From positions 1 to 12,685 of the forward strand of contig NZ_CAMYEZ010000057.1 of NCBI RefSeq assembly GCF_947254915.1: DNA of 12,685 bases. Reading direction: 5' to 3'. This DNA comes from an uncultured Porphyromonas sp. Lineage in GTDB: Bacteria > Bacteroidota > Bacteroidia > Bacteroidales > Porphyromonadaceae. Both the position numbers and the translations under genes were made by a program. Under the pieces are notes generated by a model. That model worked only from the letters and a program-made list of their open reading frames with translations, was not told the DNA's origin and ran no database searches. Of this stretch, positions 1 to 7,213 are shown in pieces; the stretch's first letter is position 1, and every line of letters starts with the position of its first letter.

Positions 1-2310
1 GAGGATGTTCGTTCAGTTAGTAGTTCACTCATCATGCAGGTGAATACAACGTCGAGAAAAGGCTTTGAGGTGATTGGTACCACGTTGACGAAGCGTTTCT
101 TGGAGAAGAAGGGCATTACAACAGAATCCTTCATGATTCCTATTGACCTTCATAGGGAACTATTTGTCGATTTGGATAGTGATAAGCAAGAACGAGCCGA
201 CAACTTGGTGGTTAAGATTGATACCAGCCGTAAGGAAATCCTTTTCAATGTGGTTGAGATTAAATGCAGAAATGCTTATTACCAAGCAGACGAACTTCAT
301 CAAAAGATTGTAAATCAAATTGAGAATACCATCTTCGCCCTGCGTTCTCACTTCGAGATTGCAGTGGATGGCAATGATAGACTTGATCGAGAGCTGAAAG
401 TGCTTGAGTTGAAGTCTCTCTTGGAGTTCTATATTAACCGTTCACTGAGATATGGCCAGCTAAATCCGGACAAGGCTCATGAGTACAAGGTGTTCTTGAG
501 TAAACTCTCCGAAGGCTATACTATTCGATTTAAGCGTCTTGGCGTAATCTTCGACTTTATGCAGGCTGAGCGCCAAAAGAAAGATTTCTATGGTGATACG
601 GTGATTTATAGGATGGGCAATCCTGTTATCGAGCAAATTCTTGATGAGAAAAGCAACTTGAAAACACAGGTATTGGAGGCTCAGGACAATGAGTTCGTGA
701 ACTTCTTCGAACCCACTTTCGTTCCTGCCGAGCAAACAAACCCAACTCAAGAATCGCCAGTTAAGCCTGTTACAGTGGTTGCTCCGACTGATGATTCTGA
801 CTATGAAGTTATTGTGTCTAAAAAGGTGGATAATGATCCAGCTGAATCAGTAAAATCTGAGAAGAAGGAACATAACGATTCTGTGGTATTCGATAAACCT
901 AAAGAGGACGTTGAGCAACCTCAAACGCCTCCTGCAGTCACTCCAGAAGCTGAAGAACAGCCTTCGGAAACAGAACCGACCAAGGAAGAAAAGCCGGAGA
1001 AAGATGTTCCTGTGACAGATACTCCTGTAGAGGATATACCGTCGCAACCATCTCATGACGATGAAGTCGTTGTTCCGGAGGTTGATCCAAACTACAAAGA
1101 ACCTGTAGTGGATGTTATCATTGGTAAGAATAGCGAATCGCCTCAATTCGGTGTTCTGGGCAAGATGGTATCCAATGGTCGTGTTATTGGTATGGACCTC
1201 AATGAGTGCAATACCATCAGCCTCTTTGGTGTGCAAGGCGCAGGAAAGAGCTATACGATTGGTTCTGCAACAGAAATGGTGCTCAAACAGTTCTCTAACG
1301 TGAACAAGTTGCCAGCACCCATGGCAGGTGTGATATTCCATTTCAGTGAAAGTATGGATTATGCGCCTGAGTTCACATCAATGGTATATCCTAATGATGA
1401 AGCTGGGCAGTTGGCCAAGTTGAAAGCTGAATACGGTGCTGAGCCCAATTCAGTAAAAGATGTAGTCCTTCTTGCTCCTGAAGCTCAGGTCGAATTGCGC
1501 AAAGCTCAATATCCTGATTTGGAAGTTCATTCAATTGGCTTTGATTCAGGCGAATTATCGGTTCGTGACTGGTTGTTCCTCTTAGCTGCGATGGGCAATG
1601 ATTCTGCTTATATCAAAGAACTGAAACAGATTATGAAGGCTTGTCGTCACAATATGTCACTGGCCAACATACGTTCTGGCGTTGCTAATAGTGACCACCT
1701 TTCTACTTCTCAAAGAGCATTGGCCAATACCAAATTGGACTTTGCTGAAGAGTATATTACTGATGGTTATAAGCTGCAGCAGTACCTTCGCCCGGGCAGA
1801 CTTATCATCGTTGACTTGCGTGATGAGTTTATCGAAAAAGAAGAAGCATTAGGCTTATTTGTTGTCATGCTCAATATATTCTCAAGTGTGATGACTGTGG
1901 ATGGTAAGGCATTCAATAAGTTTATTGTATTTGATGAAGCTCATAAGTATATGAACAACAAGGAACTAGTAGATTCTATTACTACGGCGATTCGTGAAAT
2001 GCGTCATAAGGGCGTTTCAATCATGATAGCCAGTCAGGATCCAATGAGTTTGCCTACAGAAATCATCGAACTTAGTTCGATGGTAGTGATGCACCGCTTT
2101 AGTTCACCTGCATGGGTGAAGCATGTTCAAAAGGCTATAACTCCACTTCAAACGCTGACAGCTACTGAAATGGCTGCATTGGGCTCGGGTGAAGCCTACC
2201 TATGGGCTAACAAAGCGACTGATAAAGCGATTACTCAGCGTCCGATAAAGATTAGCATTCGTCCTCGTGTAACCAAACACGGTGGAGATACTATACAAGC
2301 TGTAAAATAA
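1..2310 (+). CDS. HerA/FtsK-type P-loop ATPase with N-terminal PD-(D/E)xK-like nuclease domain, 5' partial
   Basis: The frame is open to the left window edge, so the gene starts upstream; the first in-window Met is at base 34 and residues are numbered from it. Residues ~10-110 look like a PD-(D/E)xK nuclease core: D56 in 'RADNLVV', then 'VEIKCR' (E75, K77), followed by a helix that could complete the fold. Residues ~235-355 form a Pro/Glu/Lys/Asp-rich acidic linker. The ATPase domain has Walker A GVQGAGKS (399-406), Walker B 'FIVFDEAHKY' (D634, E635), and 'IASQDP' (665-670), typical of HerA-like DNA pumps. The family is known to move DNA or drive its cleavage in restriction and defence systems; DptH of phosphorothioate-dependent restriction has a comparable layout. 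Here the activity is inferred. The stop is two bases before the phosphatase gene, so they are co-transcribed. Low G+C marks it as accessory. ATPase call firm, nuclease call moderate. Confidence 0.8.
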   Translation, partial: EDVRSVSSSLIMQVNTTSRKGFEVIGTTLTKRFLEKKGITTESFMIPIDLHRELFVDLDSDKQERADNLVVKIDTSRKEILFNVVEIKCRNAYYQADELHQKIVNQIENTIFALRSHFEIAVDGNDRLDRELKVLELKSLLEFYINRSLRYGQLNPDKAHEYKVFLSKLSEGYTIRFKRLGVIFDFMQAERQKKDFYGDTVIYRMGNPVIEQILDEKSNLKTQVLEAQDNEFVNFFEPTFVPAEQTNPTQESPVKPVTVVAPTDDSDYEVIVSKKVDNDPAESVKSEKKEHNDSVVFDKPKEDVEQPQTPPAVTPEAEEQPSETEPTKEEKPEKDVPVTDTPVEDIPSQPSHDDEVVVPEVDPNYKEPVVDVIIGKNSESPQFGVLGKMVSNGRVIGMDLNECNTISLFGVQGAGKSYTIGSATEMVLKQFSNVNKLPAPMAGVIFHFSESMDYAPEFTSMVYPNDEAGQLAKLKAEYGAEPNSVKDVVLLAPEAQVELRKAQYPDLEVHSIGFDSGELSVRDWLFLLAAMGNDSAYIKELKQIMKACRHNMSLANIRSGVANSDHLSTSQRALANTKLDFAEEYITDGYKLQQYLRPGRLIIVDLRDEFIEKEEALGLFVVMLNIFSSVMTVDGKAFNKFIVFDEAHKYMNNKELVDSITTAIREMRHKGVSIMIASQDPMSLPTEIIELSSMVVMHRFSSPAWVKHVQKAITPLQTLTATEMAALGSGEAYLWANKATDKAITQRPIKISIRPRVTKHGGDTIQAVK

Positions 2311-2312
2311 GA

Positions 2313-3002
2313 ATGAACATAATAGAATATTCAAATAGAGGAAGTAGAACAGTGAACCAGGATTATGTAATCCATCGTTCACTGTCTGCAGACTCTGCAA
2401 TATTTGTATTAGCTGACGGTATGGGGGGCTACTCACATGGTGAGATAGCCTCACAAACTGTGGCTGAAAGTATTGTGGAGTATGTGGAGCAGAATACTAC
2501 CAATTATACTCCTGAAAATCTTTTGAGGGAATCAATAGTGTTTGCTAATGATGCCCTTATGATTAAACAGATGGAAATTGGTGGTAAAAAAATGGGAACT
2601 GTCATTGCGGTGCTTTTTATTAAAGGTACCTATGCATACATAACATGGCTTGGTGATAGTAGAGTGTATAAATTTAGCAAGAGCAAAATGGATCTCTGCA
2701 CAACAGACCATTCTATTGTTCAGCAACTCTCAAACAAAATGGCCATTACTTCTTCTATCTATGAGAAGTATGCAGCGATTGTAACTCGTGCCATCATGGG
2801 TGATGAAATTAAGGAAGAGATTCCTATTGAAGTCCTATCTATTACAGAAGGAGATATGTTTCTTTTATGTTCTGATGGATTTCATAAGCAGCTCCCTGTT
2901 GAAGAATACGCAATTTCATGCGACAAGGTAAATCTGAAGTGTTTGGATGATATGGCTCCCGACATGGACGATAATTATTCATTCATAAAAGTAACGGTAT
3001 AA
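2313..3002 (+). CDS. PP2C-family (PPM) serine/threonine protein phosphatase
   Basis: A complete 229-residue, single-domain, cytosolic PP2C phosphatase, which removes phosphate from Ser/Thr using two divalent metal ions. The expected motifs appear in order: 'RTVNQD' (12-17, metal ligand D17), 'DGMGG' (35-39), 'MGTVIAV' (94-100), 'GDSR' (114-117), 'VTRAIMG' (157-163), 'CSDGF' (186-190, D188) and 'DMDDNYS' (217-223, replacing the usual DNxT). All metal-binding acidic residues are kept, so it should be active. There is no signal peptide or membrane segment. The start lies two bases after the ATPase stop, and its stop overlaps the next ATG (TAATG), so translation is probably coupled. A dedicated phosphatase beside a HerA-like ATPase suggests control of the system by protein phosphorylation. 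Its kinase is not in the window and may lie upstream. Among the richest A+T stretches here. Confidence 0.93.
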   Translation: MNIIEYSNRGSRTVNQDYVIHRSLSADSAIFVLADGMGGYSHGEIASQTVAESIVEYVEQNTTNYTPENLLRESIVFANDALMIKQMEIGGKKMGTVIAVLFIKGTYAYITWLGDSRVYKFSKSKMDLCTTDHSIVQQLSNKMAITSSIYEKYAAIVTRAIMGDEIKEEIPIEVLSITEGDMFLLCSDGFHKQLPVEEYAISCDKVNLKCLDDMAPDMDDNYSFIKVTV

Positions 3003-3589
3003 TGATATTAAGCAATATAGTAATTGACGACCTAAAAGATAAATCTGGTTTGCTCTTTGATCAGGCAAAGGATTTTGACATGCTGGCCAAGTTGATATTG
3101 GACGTAACGCAGCGTTCCATCGGTGTAACTACTCTCAAACGATTAATGGGTTATATTGATGACGACCATCGTACCAACTCTTATACGCTTAACACCATAG
3201 CCTTATACTTGGGTTTCTCGACATGGGATGATTATCTTTTGGCTCGTTCCGTAGATAGTATTTGGGGATTCCAAGATTCCGCCGTGTACATCCATGAATT
3301 AGAGTTGGACTCCGAGGTACTTGTAAAGTACATGGATCGAACAGTCAAATTTAAAGTCGTTGAGCATAAAGGAAAAAAGGCATTGATGGTAATTGAAGCT
3401 GTAAATAGTAGCCTTCAACCCAATGACCTCCTCTATATTCACAAGATTGAGAAAGGTAAAAGACTGGAGGCTGGAAAAGTTTTTCGAGGTGACTTGATTG
3501 GCAAAAGTCTGCAGTCTCTAAAAGAGAACCAGCTCTCCGATGCGAATGGTCGGGGAGCTGGCTCTGTGTATAAAGGAAACTCTGCGTGA
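3002..3589 (+). CDS. Small protein with Bacteroidota-type HTH-like N-terminal domain, function unknown
   Basis: A 195-residue protein whose ATG overlaps the phosphatase stop by one base. Residues ~25-80 carry a pattern common in uncharacterised Bacteroidota proteins: 'TTLKRLMGY' (43-51), then 'SYTLNTIALYLGFSTWDDYL' (60-79). It looks like a compact helical, possibly DNA-binding, domain; this rests on pattern memory, not a search. Residues ~100-170 form a beta-rich second domain with 'LQPNDLLYI' and 'GKVFRGDLIG'. No catalytic motif, signal peptide or membrane segment is seen. Position as last gene of the operon suggests a regulator or specificity factor for the ATPase/phosphatase pair (inference). 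The last ~22 residues (from ~174) are Gly/Asn/Ser-rich and unlike the rest. They are encoded across a strong inverted repeat that reads as a terminator on the other strand, so the native C-terminus may have been altered at an insertion junction. Confidence 0.75.
   Translation: MILSNIVIDDLKDKSGLLFDQAKDFDMLAKLILDVTQRSIGVTTLKRLMGYIDDDHRTNSYTLNTIALYLGFSTWDDYLLARSVDSIWGFQDSAVYIHELELDSEVLVKYMDRTVKFKVVEHKGKKALMVIEAVNSSLQPNDLLYIHKIEKGKRLEAGKVFRGDLIGKSLQSLKENQLSDANGRGAGSVYKGNSA
3523..3565 (-). terminator. Rho-independent terminator of the lipoprotein gene, inside the 3' end of the opposing gene
   Basis: The arms CCAGCTCTCCGA (3529-3540) and TCGGGGAGCTGG (3550-3561) pair over 12 bp with one G-U, around a 9-base loop. 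After a two-base bulge, AGAG (3523-3526) pairs with CTCT (3562-3565). On the minus strand the hairpin is followed by TTCTCTTTTAG, a T-rich tract, and it begins 29 bases past the lipoprotein stop. On the plus strand no T tract follows. It therefore best fits termination of the minus-strand gene, although the stem could also slow plus-strand transcripts. Confidence 0.65.
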
Positions 3590-3593
3590 AGTC

Positions 3594-4676
3594 CTATAAC
3601 TTTATTGATGGAGTCTTGGTGTAGTCCCCTATGGGGAGGGTCATAAAGGCTGGCTTTATAAAGCGTACATACTCAAAGTACACACCTAGAGATGCATTGT
3701 GATACTGGTAGAGGTGGACTTGCCCTTGCTCGTTTTCAAGTATCTGATCACCCTTGTAGTCAAAGCCGTGCTTTGTCATAAAGTCCTTGATGAGGGCATC
3801 ATCGCCTGCAATCTTGGCCCTCTCCCAGTCTTGAGAGAATACGTAAGAAATCTTTTCTATAGTCGAGCCACTTTTTGACTCGTAGGAGTAGCTCCTAGCT
3901 CGAGGTTTACTGCGGTCAGCAGGCTTGAGCTTTGTGATGAAAGGCATATTGACCACAATGGCATCATGCTTATAGCCCTTATCAACGTTTGCTTTCACAA
4001 ACTCAATCTCGCAGTCGGGGTGAGCCTTTCGCTCACGATCAATGATGGGGCTGTCCTGACTAATCTTCTGACCGAAGACATCTAGCAGTGGCAGGTAGAG
4101 TGCCTGGAAGGTTGGCTTCTCAGGAATTGGCTCCTTGTGATAGAGATCGGGAGCATCTGCAAAGGTGAGGTTGACTTGAGACATTGTGCTAGAGAGAGAA
4201 AAGCGTACGGCGAGGTCCTTGTTGACAAACTTCTCCGAATCGTCTTGATTAGCTCCCTCGTAGGTGAATCCGTTGAGCTCAAAGTACGAGCGTAGCTCAG
4301 GCTGCTTACACATATCCTTTGTGAAGCGGTCGGCTCGTACGAAAAAGCCAGACTTGAGCTCATCCCCAGGGATAATCTTGTAGTTAACGTAAGTGAGATT
4401 GACCTTGTTAGGGTCGATAGCCTCATAGATGAGACAGGTGTCGGTCTTCTTGGTCTGCTTGCGCAGTCCGAGGTTCTTTTCGTAAGCCTCGATTTCCTCA
4501 AAGGTGTAGGTGCTCATCTTGGACTCCTTCTTGAGATAGGGAAAGTCTTTGATCTGCAGAATCTCTGTAGTAGTTGTAGGCTTAGTCGGCTCTTGCTTGG
4601 GTTTACAACTACTCATTGCAAGGGTCACGCAGACGATTGCGGTGAGTGCTGCTAGGACACGGTGTAAGTTTGTCAT
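3594..4676 (-). CDS. Lipoprotein of unknown function with internal duplication
   Basis: A 360-residue predicted exported lipoprotein. I chose the Met at 4674-4676, not the upstream in-frame Met at 4784. It gives a textbook signal peptide: 'MTNLHR', a hydrophobic stretch (residues 7-20), then 'AMSSC' with lipid-acceptor C24, and a Thr/Pro/Lys-rich tether. Two diverged copies of one domain can be seen. Copy 1 is residues ~90-205, with 'YFELNGFTYEG' and 'EKPTFQALYLPLLD'. Copy 2 is residues ~265-355, with 'FMTKHGFDYKG' and 'IKPAFMTLPIGD'. No enzyme motif is recognised, and I cannot assign a family. It probably sits in the outer or inner membrane facing the periplasm or surface. It converges with the accessory operon, with four bases between the stops. 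A G+C of about 53% matches the resident right side, so it is taken as the first resident gene at the boundary. Confidence 0.8.
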   Translation of the reverse strand: MTNLHRVLAALTAIVCVTLAMSSCKPKQEPTKPTTTTEILQIKDFPYLKKESKMSTYTFEEIEAYEKNLGLRKQTKKTDTCLIYEAIDPNKVNLTYVNYKIIPGDELKSGFFVRADRFTKDMCKQPELRSYFELNGFTYEGANQDDSEKFVNKDLAVRFSLSSTMSQVNLTFADAPDLYHKEPIPEKPTFQALYLPLLDVFGQKISQDSPIIDRERKAHPDCEIEFVKANVDKGYKHDAIVVNMPFITKLKPADRSKPRARSYSYESKSGSTIEKISYVFSQDWERAKIAGDDALIKDFMTKHGFDYKGDQILENEQGQVHLYQYHNASLGVYFEYVRFIKPAFMTLPIGDYTKTPSIKL

Positions 4677-4763
4677 AATTGAATAGGGTTTAGATGATTG
4701 CTTGTAAGGAGCTGTCTGCAGATGGTCTAGCCGGTCTGTCGAGACTGCTGTGTAGTGTATGCG

Positions 4764-4822
4764 AAAAAAAAGGCGAGGAGGCACCCCGATGCGAGATCTC
4801 GCATCAGTTCCCCCTACGCCTT
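4764..4822 (-). terminator. Rho-independent terminator of the mce-mmdA-BCCP operon
   Basis: On the minus strand, AAGGCG (4822-4817) and CGCCTT (4775-4770) close a long stem, partly extended by G/C-rich bases and capped by the perfect 18-base palindrome GATGCGAGATCTCGCATC (4788-4805). Eight T residues (4771-4764) follow directly. It starts about 55 bases past the BCCP stop. This is the clearest intrinsic terminator in the window and shows that the operon ends here, with no further subunit gene. Confidence 0.85.
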
Positions 4823-4832
4823 GTATAGAGTA

Positions 4833-4853
4833 CTCCTAGCCACTGTCTAGGAG
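4833..4853. repeat. Small inverted repeat downstream of the BCCP gene
   Basis: CTCCTAG (4833-4839) and CTAGGAG (4847-4853) form a 7-bp stem with a 7-base loop. It lies between the BCCP stop and the main terminator. No T tract follows on either strand, so it may protect the 3' end of the mRNA or be an accessory terminator stem. Function is inferred only from position. Confidence 0.45.
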
Positions 4854-4877
4854 CTATGTGCGTGCTATAGGTATCTC

Positions 4878-5315
4878 TTATCCGATGATGAGGATGTCTG
4901 TACCCTCTAGGATGGAGTCTCCAGCCTTGACTTTGATCTCGGTGATGGTGCCGTCACACTCTGCGTTGATGCCGTTCTCCATCTTCATAGCTTCGAGTAC
5001 AGCCACTTGCTGACCGCGCTTGACCTGCTGACCGACCTGTACGTCCACCGATATGATGACGCCAGGCAGGGGAGCCTTGACTGCTTTGCCCTTGCCTGTG
5101 GAGGCTGGCGTCGCAGCGGGTGCGGGTGCTGCAGTAGCAACGGGTGCGGATGTAGGAGCAGGCTTGGCGACCTTCGGGGTCTCCTTCTTCTTCTCCTGTA
5201 TGATCTCGACGCTGTATGGGGTGCCGTTGACCTCTAGCTGGGCTTGGTCACCCTCGATCTTGTCTATCTTGACGGCGTACTCTTTGCCATCGATCTTATA
5301 CTTATATTCTTTCAT
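4878..5315 (-). CDS. Biotin carboxyl carrier protein (gamma-type) subunit of the methylmalonyl-CoA decarboxylase/acyl-CoA carboxylase complex
   Basis: A 145-residue protein carrying biotin that shuttles CO2 between active sites. Residues 1-40 form a small beta-rich domain. Residues ~47-73 are a flexible Pro/Ala linker. Residues ~76-145 are a biotinyl domain with 'EAMKMEN' (108-114), in which K111 is the biotinylation site; the flanking Gly turns ('APLPGVI', 'VKAGDS') fit the fold. Length and layout match gamma subunits of sodium-pumping decarboxylases and the free-standing BCCPs found beside mmdA in Bacteroidota. It is the last gene of the operon, 65 bases after the small subunit gene, and is followed by a strong terminator. 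In Bacteroides-type operons an oadB/mmdB gene usually follows, but none is here. Confidence 0.92.
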   Translation of the reverse strand: MKEYKYKIDGKEYAVKIDKIEGDQAQLEVNGTPYSVEIIQEKKKETPKVAKPAPTSAPVATAAPAPAATPASTGKGKAVKAPLPGVIISVDVQVGQQVKRGQQVAVLEAMKMENGINAECDGTITEIKVKAGDSILEGTDILIIG

Positions 5316-5380
5316 AAGGAATTTGATATGGGTGCTTAGTAGTCTAGCGAGCTAGCCTGCTAAGGTACTGCCGTTTGGGA

Positions 5381-5614
5381 TTAGATATAATACTGCTTCT
5401 GTGGTGTGACACGCATGTTCTGTAGCTTGTGGGACCAAGGGTCGAACTCCTTGTGCCGTATCGTGAGCTGATAGGACTCCTCGTCGTGAGGGGTGCCTAG
5501 AGCCTGCGCTAAGGCGAGCGCTATAGCAACCTCTTCGGGAGAGGGTGCTGGCGCTACCTTTTTAGCTCTCTTGGCGGGTGCCTTCTTACCCTTTTCTATC
5601 TTCTTGGTAGCCAT
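5381..5614 (-). CDS. Small delta-like (OadG C-terminal tail-like) subunit
   Basis: A 77-residue protein between mmdA (12 bases) and the BCCP gene. Residues 1-25 are a Lys/Ala/Pro-rich basic stretch. Residues 26-70 ('SPEEVAIALALAQAL', 'HDEESYQLTI', 'FDPWSHKLQNMR') resemble the soluble C-terminal tail of Bacteroidota OadG-family proteins, where a similar 'HDxES..LTI...SPWSSKI..LR' pattern is typical. OadG/delta subunits normally have an N-terminal transmembrane helix and hold the carboxyltransferase and biotin carrier to the membrane beta subunit. Here the membrane helix is absent, so it may only bridge MmdA and BCCP. The assignment rests on remembered pattern and gene order. The start was chosen because the reading frame has no better upstream Met between it and the mmdA stop. 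Confidence 0.7.
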   Translation of the reverse strand: MATKKIEKGKKAPAKRAKKVAPAPSPEEVAIALALAQALGTPHDEESYQLTIRHKEFDPWSHKLQNMRVTPQKQYYI

Positions 5615-5626
5615 CGGTAGAAGGGG

Positions 5627-7180
5627 TTAGAGAGGTACGTTGTCATGCTTTTTAGCGGGGAGCGTCTGGCGCTTCGTGCGTAGCTGTTGTAGCGCACGGA
5701 TGATGCGGAAGCGGGTGTTCCTCGGCTCGATGACGTCATCGATGTAACCGTAGGAAGCAGCATTGTATGGATTGGCAAAAGCATCACGATACTCTTGCTC
5801 TTTCTCCAAAGCTGTCTTGGCGGGATCATCGCTTGCCTTGACCTCCTTGGCAAAGACCACCTCGACGGCTCCTGACGGACCCATAACGGCAATCTCGGCA
5901 GAGGGCCAAGCGTAGTTGATATCTGCGCGAAGGTGCTTGGAGCCCATCACGATGTAGGCACCACCATACGCCTTGCGTAGGACAACCGTGATCTTAGGCA
6001 CGGTAGCCTCACCGTAAGCGTAGAGGAGCTTAGCTCCGTGTGTGATGACAGCGTTGTACTCCTGACCTGTACCTGGGAGGAAGCCTGGCACGTCGACGAG
6101 TGTGACGATGGGAATGTTGAATGCGTCGCAGAAGCGTACGAAGCGCGCTGCCTTGCGAGAAGAGTTGCAGTCGAGGCTACCAGCCATTACCTTGGGCTGG
6201 TTGGCTACGATACCGACGCTCTGCCCGTTGAAGCGTGCGAAGCCGACGATGATGTTGCGGGCGTAGTCGCGATGTACCTCGAGGAACTCGCCGTGATCCA
6301 CGATAGCTCCGATCACTTCGTACATATCGTAAGCACGGTTGGGCGAGTCAGGGATGATTTCGTTGAGAAGCTCCTCGCAGCGGTCAGCGGGATCGTCGCA
6401 AGCAACGAAGGGTGGCTCCTCCATGTTGTTTTGTGGCAGGAAGGAGAGTAGCTGGCGGATGAGCTGGATACCCGCTTCGTCGTTGTCTACGGCAAAGTGT
6501 GCTACGCCACTCTTAGAAGCGTGTACGTCGGCACCACCTAGCTCCTCCTGTGTGACGTCCTCGCCAGTGACCGTCTTGACCACCTTAGGACCAGTGAGGA
6601 ACATGTAGCTGGAGTTGCGCACCATAATGTTGAAGTCGGTCAATGCAGGCGAGTAGACAGCGCCACCAGCGCAAGGCCCGAAGATACCAGAGATCTGAGG
6701 GATGACGCCCGAAGCAAGGATGTTGCGCTCGAAGATCTCGCCGTAACCACAGAGTGCATTGACCGCCTCTTGGATACGAGCTCCACCTGAGTCGTTGAGA
6801 CCGATACAAGGTGCGCCCATAGTCATGGCTAGGTCCATGACCTTGCAGATCTTAGCAGCGAGCATCTCACCGAGTGCGCCACCGATGACGGTAAAGTCTT
6901 GAGCGAAGACGTAGACGAGACGTCCGTCAATGGTACCACTACCTACGACGACACCGTCTCCGAGGAACTTCTTCTTCTCCATGCCAAAGTTCGTGCAGCG
7001 GTGCTGGACGAACATGTCTATCTCCTCAAAGGAACCCTCATCGAGGAGCATAGCGATACGCTCACGAGCTGTGTACTTGCCCTTAGCGTGTTGCTTCTCA
7101 ATGCGCTCCTCGCCTCCTCCGAGACGAGCCTCCTCACGCTTGGCAAGGAGTTGCTTTATCTTCTCTTGTTGTACACTCAT
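5627..7180 (-). CDS. mmdA: Methylmalonyl-CoA decarboxylase alpha / propionyl-CoA carboxylase beta-type carboxyltransferase
   Basis: A 517-residue cytosolic carboxyltransferase of the crotonase-like acyl-CoA carboxylase family; it moves CO2 between methylmalonyl-CoA (or propionyl-CoA) and biotin on the carrier protein. N-terminal half: 'SGGARIQEAV' (131-140) and 'GPCAGGAVYSPAL' (168-180), the first Gly-Gly oxyanion hole. C-terminal half: 'VDVPGFLPGTGQEY' (362-375) and 'RKAYGGAYIVMGSK' (402-415), the second oxyanion hole. Length is normal for the family (about 510-520). It lies 33 bases after mce, which supplies the stereoisomer it uses. Sequence alone does not separate decarboxylase from carboxylase: a membrane beta subunit would make it a Na+-pumping decarboxylase, a biotin carboxylase would make it a carboxylase, and neither gene is in the window. 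Confidence 0.95.
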   Translation of the reverse strand: MSVQQEKIKQLLAKREEARLGGGEERIEKQHAKGKYTARERIAMLLDEGSFEEIDMFVQHRCTNFGMEKKKFLGDGVVVGSGTIDGRLVYVFAQDFTVIGGALGEMLAAKICKVMDLAMTMGAPCIGLNDSGGARIQEAVNALCGYGEIFERNILASGVIPQISGIFGPCAGGAVYSPALTDFNIMVRNSSYMFLTGPKVVKTVTGEDVTQEELGGADVHASKSGVAHFAVDNDEAGIQLIRQLLSFLPQNNMEEPPFVACDDPADRCEELLNEIIPDSPNRAYDMYEVIGAIVDHGEFLEVHRDYARNIIVGFARFNGQSVGIVANQPKVMAGSLDCNSSRKAARFVRFCDAFNIPIVTLVDVPGFLPGTGQEYNAVITHGAKLLYAYGEATVPKITVVLRKAYGGAYIVMGSKHLRADINYAWPSAEIAVMGPSGAVEVVFAKEVKASDDPAKTALEKEQEYRDAFANPYNAASYGYIDDVIEPRNTRFRIIRALQQLRTKRQTLPAKKHDNVPL

Positions 7181-7213
7181 TATTCTATGTAGCGTTTGTT
7201 TGATTGGACGAAA

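Noticed and set aside
34..36. ATG at 34 as the true start of the ATPase gene
   Set aside because: The frame is open from base 1 and the preceding residues look coding, so the gene most likely starts left of the window.
847..1341. 164-codon minus-strand frame opposite the ATPase gene
   Set aside because: It is antisense to a clear coding region; its composition (Arg/Leu/Phe/His-rich) is typical of a shadow frame.
1..3600. Transposase, integrase, attachment-site repeats or tRNA at the accessory segment boundary
   Set aside because: None could be seen in the window; only the G+C shift and the terminator overlap mark the right boundary.
4677..4784. N-terminal extension of the lipoprotein to the upstream Met
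   Set aside because: The 36 extra residues would bury a clear signal peptide and lipobox, and would run the start close to the upstream operon's terminator.
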